From Vitis vinifera (Eukaryota > Streptophyta > Magnoliopsida > Vitales > Vitaceae), in NCBI RefSeq assembly GCF_030704535.1, contig NC_081819.1, positions 19,874,001-19,938,000 of the forward strand: a DNA stretch of 64,000 bases. The letters are read 5' to 3'. The position numbers were made by a program, and so were the translations under genes. Every line of letters starts with the position of its first letter. The stretch's first letter is position 1. Under the pieces are notes generated by a model, which saw nothing but the letters and a program-made list of their open reading frames with translations, searched no databases and had not been told where the DNA came from. Below, piece by piece: positions 39,840 to 51,162 of this stretch.

Positions 39840-41500
39840 CTAGACCCAATTTCCAAACAAGTCCTAAGAATATTTTTCTCATTTATTTATTTATTTATTA
39901 TCAATTTTTATAAAGATGTGAACGAATTTCAAATCGATTTGATGATGACCTTTGATTAACAAGTGCTCACATAACATATATTTATATGGCAATTATGATA
40001 ATTTTTTGAAGAATTAAAAGCATTTGTTTTTATATGTTCTTTTGGCCAATAAATACAAATATCATGTGCTTAGTTATAAACTCACAAGATTTTCCGAGTC
40101 AAAGAACAAACTTCAAATCAGACTCCTAATCAATTTTAATCTCATATTGTTTAAGAGGTCACTCATTTAATATGTGTACTTGCATTTAAAGTTACGATGA
40201 AGACGACTCAAAACAAACAATACCTATTTGAATTGTGATCGGACGATATTAAAGTCAAACCCTAATTGAAAATATGTCTAATACTCCTAAATCACATTAG
40301 TCACTATGAGAACATTAACTTTCAAATCAGTAGCGATCGTCTGTCCAAATAGACAATATCTATAAATTCGATTAAACTCTTTGAAATCATTAAACTAACA
40401 ATTATATTGAAAGATAATTTCATCATTCTCGGAATGTACTCTGATCATATTTGAAAGGTAATGTACTTCTTAAATGGTTAAGATTTAGTTTTCAATCACT
40501 GAAAGATGAGCTAACCTAGGTCAGTGTAATTCTGGGCCTCTGGCACGACCCAAAACTAGTTCATTTGGGCTTGGTGGTCTCACTAAGTGGCTAGGGCTGG
40601 TCCATTATTGGGATAGGTGGATCTAGAATCCAAGCCCACCTCCAATCTAATTGGGTTCTCTGATTGGGCCTTGGCTTGCCGGACCCTAAACTAGCCCGAC
40701 CCAGGCTTCTGGGTCGAGTAGGTTCTGAAACTCCCCACCTACGCAAATGATTCCAACAATCCCAACGTGGGCATCAATGATTTGGGATAGAAAAAAAAAT
40801 GATTGAAGAAATCAAGTATGCCAAGAGATTGATTTAACTTAATAATATTAAATAAGTCTCCAATCAAATATTTTTTTATTGAAGGAGCATGTTCGATATG
40901 GGTCACCCTTTCGTCACCCCCCACCCCCAGCCCAAATATAGTTCTATTTTCCCTCTAAATCTGAAGTGGGACGGGGTGGGTAAGGGAAAACTAGAAAAAA
41001 TTTATATTTAATTTAGTTATGATTGAGGCGTGTAATATCCAAATCTGACCTAGGATTGGCTCTACCTTGGTTATGTCTCCCCCCCAAACTTATCCCATCA
41101 GGTCGGGCTAGACAGGAGCCATCCTGAAGATACACAAGTTCCACTTGAAAACTTCAAACAGGCCAAAAATGGGATTAAGGGCCTAAACTTTCAGGTTCCA
41201 CATGATTACCAAACTGCTTTAATATAGAATCCAAGTTGAATTTCTTTCTCCCCAAGCAGAACCCAACTGTTCTTCAAAACAAAACAAAACAAACCACTTG
41301 TCAAATGGACCATCAGAATAAACAAATAAATCTGCCCCAGGTAACCCCATCAGTCGCTAGCAACAAAGCCCTAGACGTAATCATTTTCTACGTATTTATT
41401 CAATTTTTTACTAGTAACAACTTTGATGAAAAGGCAGGCCTGATGGTAGCTGAATGAGAGTTACTTGTATGAGTTGCACAATCCAACGACCTTGTAGCCT
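39542..41500. other. Intergenic region
   Basis: AT-rich, with (TA)n at 39800-39838. From about 40500 the composition is more balanced, with GGGCTTGG/CCAAGCCC-like motifs around 40560-40700, but no reading frame with a recognisable product. 41236-41500 is the upstream region of the small membrane protein gene. Confidence 0.5.
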
Positions 41501-41782
41501 CATTGGTCTCATGTCTTCATATCCCCCACCACACTCCGTCTCAAAGTCTCTGTCCCCAGCGCTCCGTCTCTCTTCCCCAACATTTATCTACAACATTTAC
41601 TTCCATTTTCATCAACCCCACTAGTCTTTTTCTTCTACTTCTTCATCAAGACTCAGGTATGGTCACCTCTGTAATCATGTTTCTGTGACATCTTATGTGA
41701 AGTTTTGCTGAGTTTTATGGCTTCTTTTGGGGTTTCAGGGCAGAGTGGGCAGACCGAGGACTGGTTTTTTGGGTTTGTGTTG

Positions 41783-42082
41783 ATGGGTTCATGTGATCAG
41801 GAAGAGAAAGAAGTGGATTATGAGGGAACCCAGAAGCTAGCCAAGACTTTTGTGGCTCTCCTGTGGTCATTCTTTATAAGCTTGGGAGGAGGACTAACCT
41901 TGGTGTGGTGGGAGTTTGAGTATCACCCCACAAACAGTCAGCTGTGGATGGTGCCCTTTGGTCTCATCATGCTTGTTACTCCTGTAATTGTATGTTTCTC
42001 TGTTTTTGTCTCTGATATCTGCAACTCCAGTTCAGGTCAACTCTCTGCTTCTCTTGATGACTCAGTTCATCACCCTGTATGA
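41783..42082 (+). CDS. Small two-helix membrane protein, uncharacterised, plant-conserved
   Basis: A 99-aa protein. After an acidic N terminus (MGSCDQEEKEVDYEG) there are two hydrophobic helices at about residues 22-44 and 55-77, joined by WWEFEYHPTNSQLWMVPFG, then a serine-rich tail. I recall proteins with this WWE...NSQLWMVPFG loop as conserved plant unknowns; the function is not known to me. The frame is open further up to 41705, but a good intron sits there: donor CAG|GTATGG at 41657 and acceptor TTTCAG at 41738. I therefore place an 82-bp intron in the 5' leader and start at 41783. The long pyrimidine-rich leader (41560-41656) supports transcription from this strand. Confidence 0.7.
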   Translation: MGSCDQEEKEVDYEGTQKLAKTFVALLWSFFISLGGGLTLVWWEFEYHPTNSQLWMVPFGLIMLVTPVIVCFSVFVSDICNSSSGQLSASLDDSVHHPV

Positions 42083-42897
42083 TTGAAGAAGTTTCCATGT
42101 GATCAGTTGAATGTTATTATCAATCAAACAAACGAAAAAGCATGGTGCTACATGCTGTAAATTTAATGATTCCATTGATGAGTTGTGTGCATGTATGATG
42201 TATGATTCTGAGTATCTTCTTTCAGTTTTTTCTTAACCCAGCTGAACGACAACTCAAGAGTGATATAAAACTATTAAAAGCAGAACCATGAGGCTAGGTA
42301 TCAACTTGAGTAGCTTTGATACTATTATTTTTTGATTTGTAGAATTTATAAGTCAAGTGTATGACAAGGGAGAGGGCAAGCAAAGACAAGAATGTTGCCT
42401 CTCTCATATTTTATATTGAATATACTATAGCATGGATGAACTTGCCCTAATCTGATAGTCTTTATAGCAACTACCTTTCAACAGTCTGGATTTGGGATAA
42501 CGATGGCAACACGTCGATTCCTCGTGTGGGAAGACATCTAATTATAAAAAGTTTTCTGCAATAATAGGCTAAATTATTGGTTAGAGAGTTAGTTGCAGAA
42601 ACTAGATATAAGATTTGAGATCACAGCTAATACTTGTATCACTTGAGTAAGATAATGCAGAAAACCATACATGTGTACATGTGTTCAATTTAAGAGATTT
42701 GGCTACTCTTAAGGCAATCCTGTAGAATCAAGATTTGGCCAATAATCCACTGAAGAAAAGGATTATATCTGGCTGAGAAGTTTAATATACATCTAGTAAG
42801 AAACAGAATAAAAACAGATTAAATTGTACACATTGGATAACACTTCCAGACCCTCATAGTCAAAACTATGGTCTGCCAGAACAGGAAAGGAACCTTC
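42083..42897. other. Convergent intergenic region
   Basis: This holds the 3' untranslated regions of the small membrane protein and the S-acyltransferase genes, which face each other. No other gene is visible. Confidence 0.6.
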
Positions 42898-45800
42898 TCA
42901 AGCCTCAACATCTGACCGTGTTGGGAAATCTAGGCCATGAAGTGCAGGAATGCTGCTGAAATCATCTTCTGAGTACAATGGGAACAACCACAATGCCTTT
43001 TTCTTGCCAAAGACCTTTAATAAGAAAGAGAAAATATAAGAGAAGGTGAGATGATTAAACAAAAGAATCATATTGACTGCTATACTTAGCCACATTTTGC
43101 AGCAAAAACTAATACTGAAGATTATATCATATATGCCCAAGATAGGCCGTAAAGAGTCATTCTAGAGGTTATTTGCTCTCTAACTTGCATCAGTATGAAA
43201 CAAAAAAGGATATCCAGTGAGAACCACCTGCTCAAAATTCGTCTTGCGGCCTAAGTCATACTTCCACCTGACAGCTCTCCTCTTCTCATAAACCTGAAAT
43301 ATTGTTTGAGATGGTTAAAACTTAGAGTCAACCGAGTCCCTAGCCATCAATAACATGCAGAGATTGGTACTGTGCTCTCGAAGGCAACTTATTTCCAGGA
43401 TTATGAATCTACTCATTGAATTATATTATTGGGGCAGTTGCTGTGGTCCTGGGTAATAAGAGTCAAATCAACATTCCCATTAAAATTCGGTCAACTATGA
43501 TGCTGAAATCATGGTTTGACTGAATAGTAATGGTTCAGCTGGCGTTGCTTCAAACAAACGCCTGCGTTTCCCAAAGCATTTTAAGCAACACCAAGGAGCC
43601 AAGTTGCAACCAATGTTTTGACAGTAACATGGTATAGTTTTCTGTGGATTTAGAATGAGATGGTGAGGTGAGAGTCTTTTCCTGACCGGGAAGCAAGGGG
43701 AGGATCACACTGTAATGCTTTTAAGATGCAAACATGTGCCCCTTTGGCTGCTCCTCTGATTCTTAGAAAACACCATATATGACTAAGATGCATGAAAAGT
43801 AATTATTTTTGAGAGCATTACCTCTATTGATGTGGTGTTGCTAGACAGGAGAGACACATGCATGACTATGAAGCAAAGGAGACTCAGCGCAAATGCTAAA
43901 TTAATAACTGCATCAAGGTACAAAATCTGTAAGAAACATGGAAACAATGAGAATTCAGAACTAGCATTTAGAGATAAAAAATGATCAATGTGGACAAGAT
44001 AATTTACCAAAGGCCAAAAAAATGATAGAAAGATTTCCAGGTGAGACTGAATGATTCTTGGCTTCTCCAAAAAAATTGATGAAACTAGGCAGCAATGCTA
44101 AAGTATCCAATGTTGTCTCCAGAAATGTATACAGCTAAAAAAACATATCATGAAAATTGTTATTAATAATGGAAGAGTAGAAAGAAGACACAAGTGAGTC
44201 ACATTGGAAAAAAGTTTCCAAAATTTAAAAGGGTACAAAAGCATTGAAAACTCTTTCATAGATCAGCATATTGAGAGTATGCACTTTCTCTAGGGAGGAA
44301 TCAGGAATTTAGGTGCTAGAAAACACACTATAAATTCTAGCCATGGTAAGGTACCAGTAAAGTGCAGTCCAAAATCAATTTCAACCAAGTACCAAATGGA
44401 TATACATCTCAGTTTGAAACTAAAAGTCAGTTTTTCCAATTATTAGTGCTATTTTTGGTTTTAGGGAAGTACTAAGGAAATAAATATATATATTAAGAAA
44501 AATGAATTTTTTATGGTTGGTTTTACTATGAATAATATGAAAGAAAATTAAATCTAAGTAAAATTAGTTAAAAACATATGTATTTCAAAATATTTATCTT
44601 TATATAAAAGAGTTAAAATAAGTAAAATAAGGTTTAAGTGGTATATAAAAATAATTTATTGAATTTTAAATCTATTTTTTGTTTTCTTTCACTTTTTCTT
44701 CTCATCTATTTTTCCATTTTATTTTCTTTCCCTTGAGTTCACCTCAAATTTTCCCCGAAACCAAATATAGCCTAAAATTGTCAGCAAGGAAAATGAAGGT
44801 ATTACCAAGAAAAGAAGAAAGAACTTGTAGTTGCATGCTCCCACACAGTTCACCACCCATACACAATGATGATCCATCTTAAGAACACATCTTTGGCCTA
44901 TAAAAAGATGACAGAAAGAAAGAAAGAACTTAATGAAAAAATTCATATCGATACTGCCTCAAGTAATTATGATATTTCAATGTCTACCTAGTATGATCTG
45001 CACAGATTTTCCAAAATAGAAAATGAAGGGACATTTTCTTTCAGAGAAAATCCAAGGACTAGTCATGTGGTGATTAACAAAATTCAAATAGAACAGTCCA
45101 TCAACCTTAAGTAACACTTTTTTCTTTTCTTGTGCGTTTTTCTTTTTGGTATCATCAACTTTCAGTTACTCTAAAAAGTTTATCTAAAACTAAAATATCA
45201 CTGATAGAGCTTCACTTAGAGCTCCACTTACCAAAGCTTCCACATAAATCCAGTCTATGCAGCATAAAGCTAAATAGCATTAAGCTAACAACTTAACACT
45301 TAACAGCCTTATAAACAGAAAAGTATTAATGTATGATCAACATCTTAAGCAAGTCAAAAAGAGATCGGAGTTGGCTTACAAACAGAGCAATGATGGCAGC
45401 GTGGTGGCTTGCCATTTTGGCATTGAATACAATAGCCTACAGCTGGTCTTCGCTCCTGCCCATCTGAAGAAGACCACGTGGAATTCAAAGTCTCGGGCAC
45501 TACACAATCTGATGATGTCATAGGACCTTCCTCCAAATTGTACTCCTCTGACACTGGTCTCCAGTTTTCAGGGACAGAACCAGGATCCCGAAAGACCACC
45601 ATAAAGTAGCACCATGTTAATAGTATAAGCTGCAAATAGAACAGAATTTTAGAATTTGATCAGAGTGATCAAATAGAGACAGTAAAACATTCACATACAA
45701 ACATTGGGTTGTCTAGCAGTCATGATATAATTATAAAATAAAACCAGCCCTAACGAAAGTGAGATCCTACTTCAATGAAGTTGAGATTGAATTTAAATCA

Positions 45801-46669
45801 TCATAGGGCTAATGACAACACTCTGGTTCTCATTGCTAAAGGAACATCAATGAAATGCCGGCATTAAACCCTTGGTTGCAAATGTATCCAAATATGGTAA
45901 TTCTAAATCCCAAGCCGCCATATAAGAGCTTGTGTGGCATACTTCCATTAAATCCATAATGAATTAGTAAAATGGACCCCATCGTAGCGGAGATTCGAGA
46001 AAAGGTGATATTTCCAGCATAAATGAAACAAACACTCTGAAGTGACCACAAGCAATGTCAATTTTACACAGTCTGCCTAGTCTATATAAGTATGAAAGCG
46101 CCCATCCGTCTTTTATTTAAATTCTTTCCATTGTAGACAAAAATAGGTCGAAGTGTGGTTTAAATTAAAAAATTATCAATGAGATAATTCTCGACCAGGG
46201 CAACTTCACTGACATTTTCTCCTTTGAATTCATTGAATATTTGAATTTTAACCCCTACCCATCAACTCAATTTGAATTTAATCACGATTATTCAATGAAC
46301 ACCAAATAAGAAACATTCAACGACTCCTGATTGGATGCCACGAAAACTAAGGAAAATAAACCAGAAAAGATCTCATATAACATTTCCATTGCCTAGTCCA
46401 AAATTAGGAAAACCCACAAAAGCTCAATTCGATTAAGTCTCAATTCTCCCCATTTCTTCCAAAATTGAATTAGAATTTACCAGAATATGAAACACAACGA
46501 TTATTGCGAATGAAAGAACCGAATCCAGGCCGCCCACAAGCAGCTTTGGACCCCAGGTGACGACGACGACGGCGTAATACGAAACGACGATAATTGCAGC
46601 GACCATGAGGATCATCAAGTACCCCAGAGCTTTGAGGCTAGAGCAAAACTTGAAAAGGTTTATATCCAT
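42898..46669 (-). CDS. DHHC-type protein S-acyltransferase (PAT12/13-like)
   Basis: Transfers palmitate to cysteines of membrane proteins at Golgi or plasma membrane (family knowledge). The seven exons, from the 5' end, are 46481-46669, 45380-45629, 44806-44897, 44008-44134, 43822-43907, 43228-43293 and 42898-43014, and phases close to 308 aa. Four hydrophobic segments flank the cysteine-rich domain. The DPGSVPE motif follows TM2. Zinc-binding [19 protein letters not shown] leads to the catalytic DHHC at residues 155-158. SSNTTSIE after TM4 matches the family TTxE motif. The conserved C-terminal VFGKKKALW and PLYS motifs are present. For exon 5 an upstream AG at ~43927 would bring in a stop, so the acceptor at 43908 was chosen. 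Start: first Met before the conserved DINLFKFCS. Intron 3 carries a MITE. Confidence 0.92.
44448..44771. mobile_element. MITE (family A) in S-acyltransferase intron 3
   Basis: Inverted ends 'gctatttttggttt' and 'aaaccaaatatagc' bracket 324 bp of non-coding DNA. Ends and interior resemble the element at 60091-60389 in the opposite orientation, so this is a repeated family. Target duplication unresolved. Confidence 0.6.
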
Positions 46670-47610
46670 TCCGGGATTGCAGCTCCGACCAGGCCCGATT
46701 TGAGGGAGGATTGAATAGGACCTGCGGTTACGTTTGGGGAACAAGCGTTTCCAGATATCGGGAGCCAGGTTTTACCTATTATATTCAGGTACTGCCGGTA
46801 AGTTTTGGTTTCAGGACACAGTTGTCCTAGGGTTTTGCTGCTCCAGTCTCCAGAGAGCGACACAAAGGAAAGCGGAGAAGATTTCCCAAACGGCGTCGTT
46901 TTTATGATCCGTCCACCGAATTGACAAAAGGAATTGCTTGGGTTGGGTCTCAGTGAACTTTCCGCCTGGCCCATTTTGGCCAAAATAAAGATTGGCCCAC
47001 CACCTCCTCAAAATAATACTAATAAATATTAAAAATTATTTGGCATAATCTTCATACGACAAAGTTTACATTTTAAAAAAATAAAACCCTTTTTCAAACT
47101 CAATTGAAATTTTAAAATATAATTGAATAATTTCATTAAAAATAAAAGTACGTTGTTAATAATTTCAAATAATTCTCAAAAAATATGTTTTTTCAAAAAG
47201 GTTTTTCATTAAAATATTGAATATTTATGTATAATTAAAAAGTTCTTAAAATATTTTCTATATTCTTTATTATTTTCTGACAAAATCTAAAATGAAAACA
47301 CCTCAAATTTATTTTTTTTAAACTAAATCATTTCCCTAAAAAAATTAAAAACTATTTTAAATTTACCTAATATGTTATTAAAATTAGAAAATGATTTTTA
47401 ATAAGAAATTGTGATAGTCTACATCAAATAAGGAAAAAACAAATTAATATTATATAAATATGAGTTCCTTTTAATTATATAAATGTATTTTAAAGTTGTA
47501 AAAACTCATTTAGGTTTAAAGTATAGAATATTTACATGATTAAGAGTGAGTCATTACAAATGACATTAAAGTTAATTTTCGCTTTGATGTGAGAGTTTGT
47601 TTTCATATGA
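46670..47610. promoter_or_regulatory. S-acyltransferase promoter and AT-rich upstream region
   Basis: 46670-47000 is GC-richer and is the likely leader and core promoter of the minus-strand gene. It contains the near-palindrome AAACGGCGTCGTTT at 46888-46901, a motif common in plant core promoters, and two TGGGCC-type site II motifs (46971 and 46994 regions). 47030-47610 is AT-rich with nothing recognisable. Confidence 0.45.
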
Positions 47611-48790
47611 TGTGATATCTCATATCGGAAAGGAGGAAAAGTTTTTGGCATTATATAAATATGGACTTCTCGTAACCCTGTTGACACGTTTTAAAGCTGT
47701 GAGGGCCCCTTTTGTTTAAAGTGGATAATATTTACACAGTTAGGAGTTGGTCATTACAAATGGTATCAGAGTCAATTTTCGACCTCGATGTGGGGGTTTG
47801 TTTGCCCCCATAGGGGTATTCGTTTGTTTGGCCCCGCAATCCCATGTAACACAATGAGGACGTTGTCTCTGTATGAGGGGTGTTTGTGATGTCCCACATC
47901 GGATAAGGGAGAAAGTTTCTAGCACTATATATGTAGAGATTTCTTTTAACCAAATAGATGCGTTTTAAAACCGTGAGAGTCTTATTGGGTTCAAAGTGGA
48001 CAATATCTACATAGTTAGGAGTGAGCCATTACAAATGGTATCAAAACTGATCTCCCACCTCGATGTGGGGGTTTGTTTGGCCTTTTAGGGGTGTTCATCT
48101 ATTTGGTCTTGTGGGACACAACGAGGATGTTGTGTCTGCATGGAAGTGTATTTATGACATCCCACATTAAATATGAGGAAAAGCTCATGACGCTATATAA
48201 ATATGTCTGCATGGGGGGGGTATTTGTGACATCCCACATCGAATATGAGGAAAAGTTTTTGAAATTATATAAGTATGGACTCCTCATAATCTTGTTGATG
48301 CATTTTAAAGCCGTGAGGGTCCATTTGGGTTCAAAGTGGATAATATCTACACAATTAGGAGTGGACCATTACATATGTGTTTGCATGGAAGTGTATTTGT
48401 GACATCCCACATTAAATATGAGGAAAAGTTCATGACGCTATATAAATATGTCTGCATGGGGAGGTATTTGTGACATCCCACATCGGATATGAGGAAAAGT
48501 TTTTGAAACTATATAAGTATGGACTCCTCATAATCTTGTTGATGCATTTTAAAGCTGTGAGGGTCCATTTGGGTTCAAAGTGGATAATATCTACACAATT
48601 AGGAGTGGACCATTACATATGATACGATAAAGATATTGTGTTTGCATGAGGGGTGATTGCATTGTGTTTATAATGGAGAGGGATTATGATATCTCACATC
48701 AAATAAAGGAAATTTTTTTTAACACTATATAAGTGTGAGCTCCTCTTGACTATGCAAATGTGTTTTTAAAGTTATGAGAGCCTCTTGAAC
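47611..48790 (+). mobile_element. Tandem array of TRIM-like LTRs
   Basis: A ~149-bp LTR-like unit starting TGTGAYRTCYCACATC and ending CATTACA recurs at 47611-47758, 47885-48033, 48225-48373 and 48469-48617. Truncated units lie at about 48153, 48398 and 48686. After the first two units comes a primer-site-like 'tggtatcaga' or 'tggtatcaaa' (47761 and 48036), then a short internal region and a G-rich tract before the next unit. This is the LTR-PBS-internal-PPT-LTR order of a terminal-repeat retrotransposon in miniature, repeated head to tail with shared LTRs. A 245-bp sub-repeat (48156 and 48401) shows a later duplication. No coding capacity. Confidence 0.8.
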
Positions 48791-49965
48791 GGGTAATCGA
48801 GTTTTTTATATCTTACAATTATGTCTTTAAAACTATGTCTTAAGTCGTAACTTTGTCATGTAGCAAGTTAAAACTAGAAAAATTAAAAATTATAATCCTT
48901 GAAATTTATTGATCTTATTGATATAAATGTAAAGGATATTAATTACCAAATAAAAACTATGGTATACACCTTTAAAAGTTATCTTCATAATAATTAATTA
49001 CCATTTAAAAATATATTATTTTCAAAATTTTAGTTCCTTTATAGAGGTTCGATAAAGGGTTATTTGATTAAAAGGGCCTCTTAAAATCCAATTTTTGAAA
49101 TTTAACATCTCACCCTTTTTTGACATCATTTGAATAAAAATATCCTCATTATTTTCTTGTAAAAATAACTATTTCTTTTAAAACCTACATGTAAATACTT
49201 GAAATAAAAAAGAACATTTATGTCAAAAATAGATTACTTTTTCAGAAAAAACATGGGAAGGGTTAGATTTCTGGATTATTTCATTCTTTTTAACCAAATA
49301 TTTATTCGATAAAAGAGTTTAAAACTAGGGATGGTTTGAAACCTATAATTATTGATCCACATTAAATCATTTAAAAATGTGAGCTATTTATTTTTTGAAG
49401 ATGATGCCAGATAATTTTAAGTTGATTAATAAATTCCAGTTTTAATAATTTTACATTTATTTGGCATAATTTTGAAATTATTTTCCATTCTATTTTCCTT
49501 TTATGATCCAATGAGGTTAAGATGGCCTCATTTTTTTGGGTATAGTCGAGTGATCATTGGAAGCAGTTCTACTTTTTAGCTAACGAGTTCGGGACATAGA
49601 GCAAGTAGTCTTACAATTGTCTGCCCTCATCCCCGAGTCGCATTAGCACAAGCCACGAGTGAGAAGCAGGTTCGCGATTTCCAAGTTCTTATTAGAAGTC
49701 ACAGCCTTAATGCATGGAAACAATTATAATATAATAATTAATGATTATGAAATTTTAAATTTTTTAAAATAATAATATATGATAATTTACATTATAAGTT
49801 AACGTGTAGAAGAAATAATGCTATCTTAGAGTGACTATGACATATTTCTTTTATTCAAAGTGTTTTTAGTGAAAGTGTTTTGGTTTTTATTCAAAATGTT
49901 TTTAATGAAAATATTTTATTTAAAAGTACCTTGAGGAGAATCACTCTTTAGAGAATATTATAAAA
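48791..49965. other. AT-rich intergenic region
   Basis: Mostly low-complexity AT-rich DNA. 49545-49700 is an isolated patch of balanced composition ('gtcgagtgatcattggaagc', 'gagttcgggacatag') with no open frame and no tRNA-like fold that I could find. Confidence 0.45.
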
Positions 49966-50085
49966 GCGTGTTTGTGAGTAATTTTAATAAATGTTTTTAA
50001 CATTTTTAACACTTGAATGATAAAAATTTTCAAGTATTAAAAATATTAAAAACACTTCCTAAAATTATTATCAAACGAGTTCTAA
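49966..50085. mobile_element. Palindromic MITE (family B), copy 2
   Basis: Ends 'gcgtgtttgtgagtaatttt' and 'attattatcaaacgag' bracket a long stem of 'gtttttaacatttttaac' against its inverse. Confidence 0.6.
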
Positions 50086-50105
50086 ATAATTTTCTAACGT
50101 TATAA

Positions 50106-50224
50106 GAGTGTGTTTGGGAGTGATTAATTTTTTTTTTTTTTACATTTTTAACACTTGAATAATAAAAAATTATAAGTATTAAAAATATTAAAACAATTTC
50201 TAGAATTATTATCAAACGATTCTA
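50106..50224. mobile_element. Palindromic MITE (family B), copy 3
   Basis: Same layout and orientation as the copy 20 bp upstream, with ends 'gtgtgtttgggagtgatt' and 'attattatcaaacgattc'. Confidence 0.6.
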
Positions 50225-51162
50225 AATGAATTTTTAGATTTTAAAAGGTGTTTTCTATATTTTGTCAAATGTCTATTTTTTTTAAATACTTTTTAAATTA
50301 AATGTGATGCTAAAATTATTAGATTAATGGTTATAGATGAAACGGGAAAGAGTCACATATCATTTTCCATTAAAAAAATGAATAAATAAAAAAAGGTATC
50401 ACTAAGATATTTTCCTTTATTTGCTTCAAATTTTCATCTTCAAACCTTTTTTATGATCCAAATCCACTTTTAATTTCCTAATAATAAGATGAAACCATTT
50501 GCTTAATAAGTGCTTCAAATTAAAGTTCAAAATATATTCAAATTTTTAACCTAAAATATTATGAGTGTGTTTAAAAATTAATTTGAGAATAATAAATTAT
50601 TTTAATAGAATCTTATATATATATATATAAAATTAAATATTAAATGATTATATAAATATTAAAATATTAGTTTAGTTGGATTGTTATTAGTTAGAAGGCA
50701 AGGAAACCAAGGAGTGAACCGAAAAAAGTTGGTTTCTAAATTTCTTAAGTTAAATTGACCTTTATGATTAGTGAAAATCAAATTGGTACGATCGATTTTT
50801 TGTTTTACTTAATGTGATGTCTGATTTATTGGGTTGGCCTTGAGCCGACCCGGCCTAGCCCAATGGGAGGTGCAGACTACAGACCAAACCGTGACGTAGG
50901 CAAAAAGCAAAAAGACTTGAAATTGGACAAGTGAATAGTTGGCATTGGACCAAAACAAAAATCTAGGGTTGTTTTTTTGTTTGTTTATTTTGTCTTAATC
51001 CCAAAAACCTGGTGTATATCTCAAGAATCTCTCTCCCAAAACCCCTTTCAAAATCTCACTTACCTACCCAACCCAACTCGGATACACACCGTTCTCTCTC
51101 TCGGATTTGGGAATTTTTGGGGTTTTAGGGTTAGGGCTTCTGTGAAAAGTTCAAGGGCAAAG
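50225..51162 (+). promoter_or_regulatory. Intergenic region and GIF promoter/leader
   Basis: 50225-50800 is AT-rich with (TA)n near 50613. 50820-50900 is GC-richer and contains site II-type motifs (TTGGGTTGG, AGCCCA). 51020-51162 is a pyrimidine-rich leader with CTCTCTCTC and a 'ttagggttagggctt' telo-box-like tract just before the start codon. Confidence 0.5.

Noticed and set aside
41705..41782. Upstream Met codons as start of the small membrane protein
   Set aside because: The first lie inside a well-formed leader intron (GTATGG to TTTCAG), so the start at 41783 is preferred.
49545..49700. Balanced-composition patch considered as an RNA gene
   Set aside because: I could not fold it into a tRNA or recognise any rRNA or snoRNA boxes.
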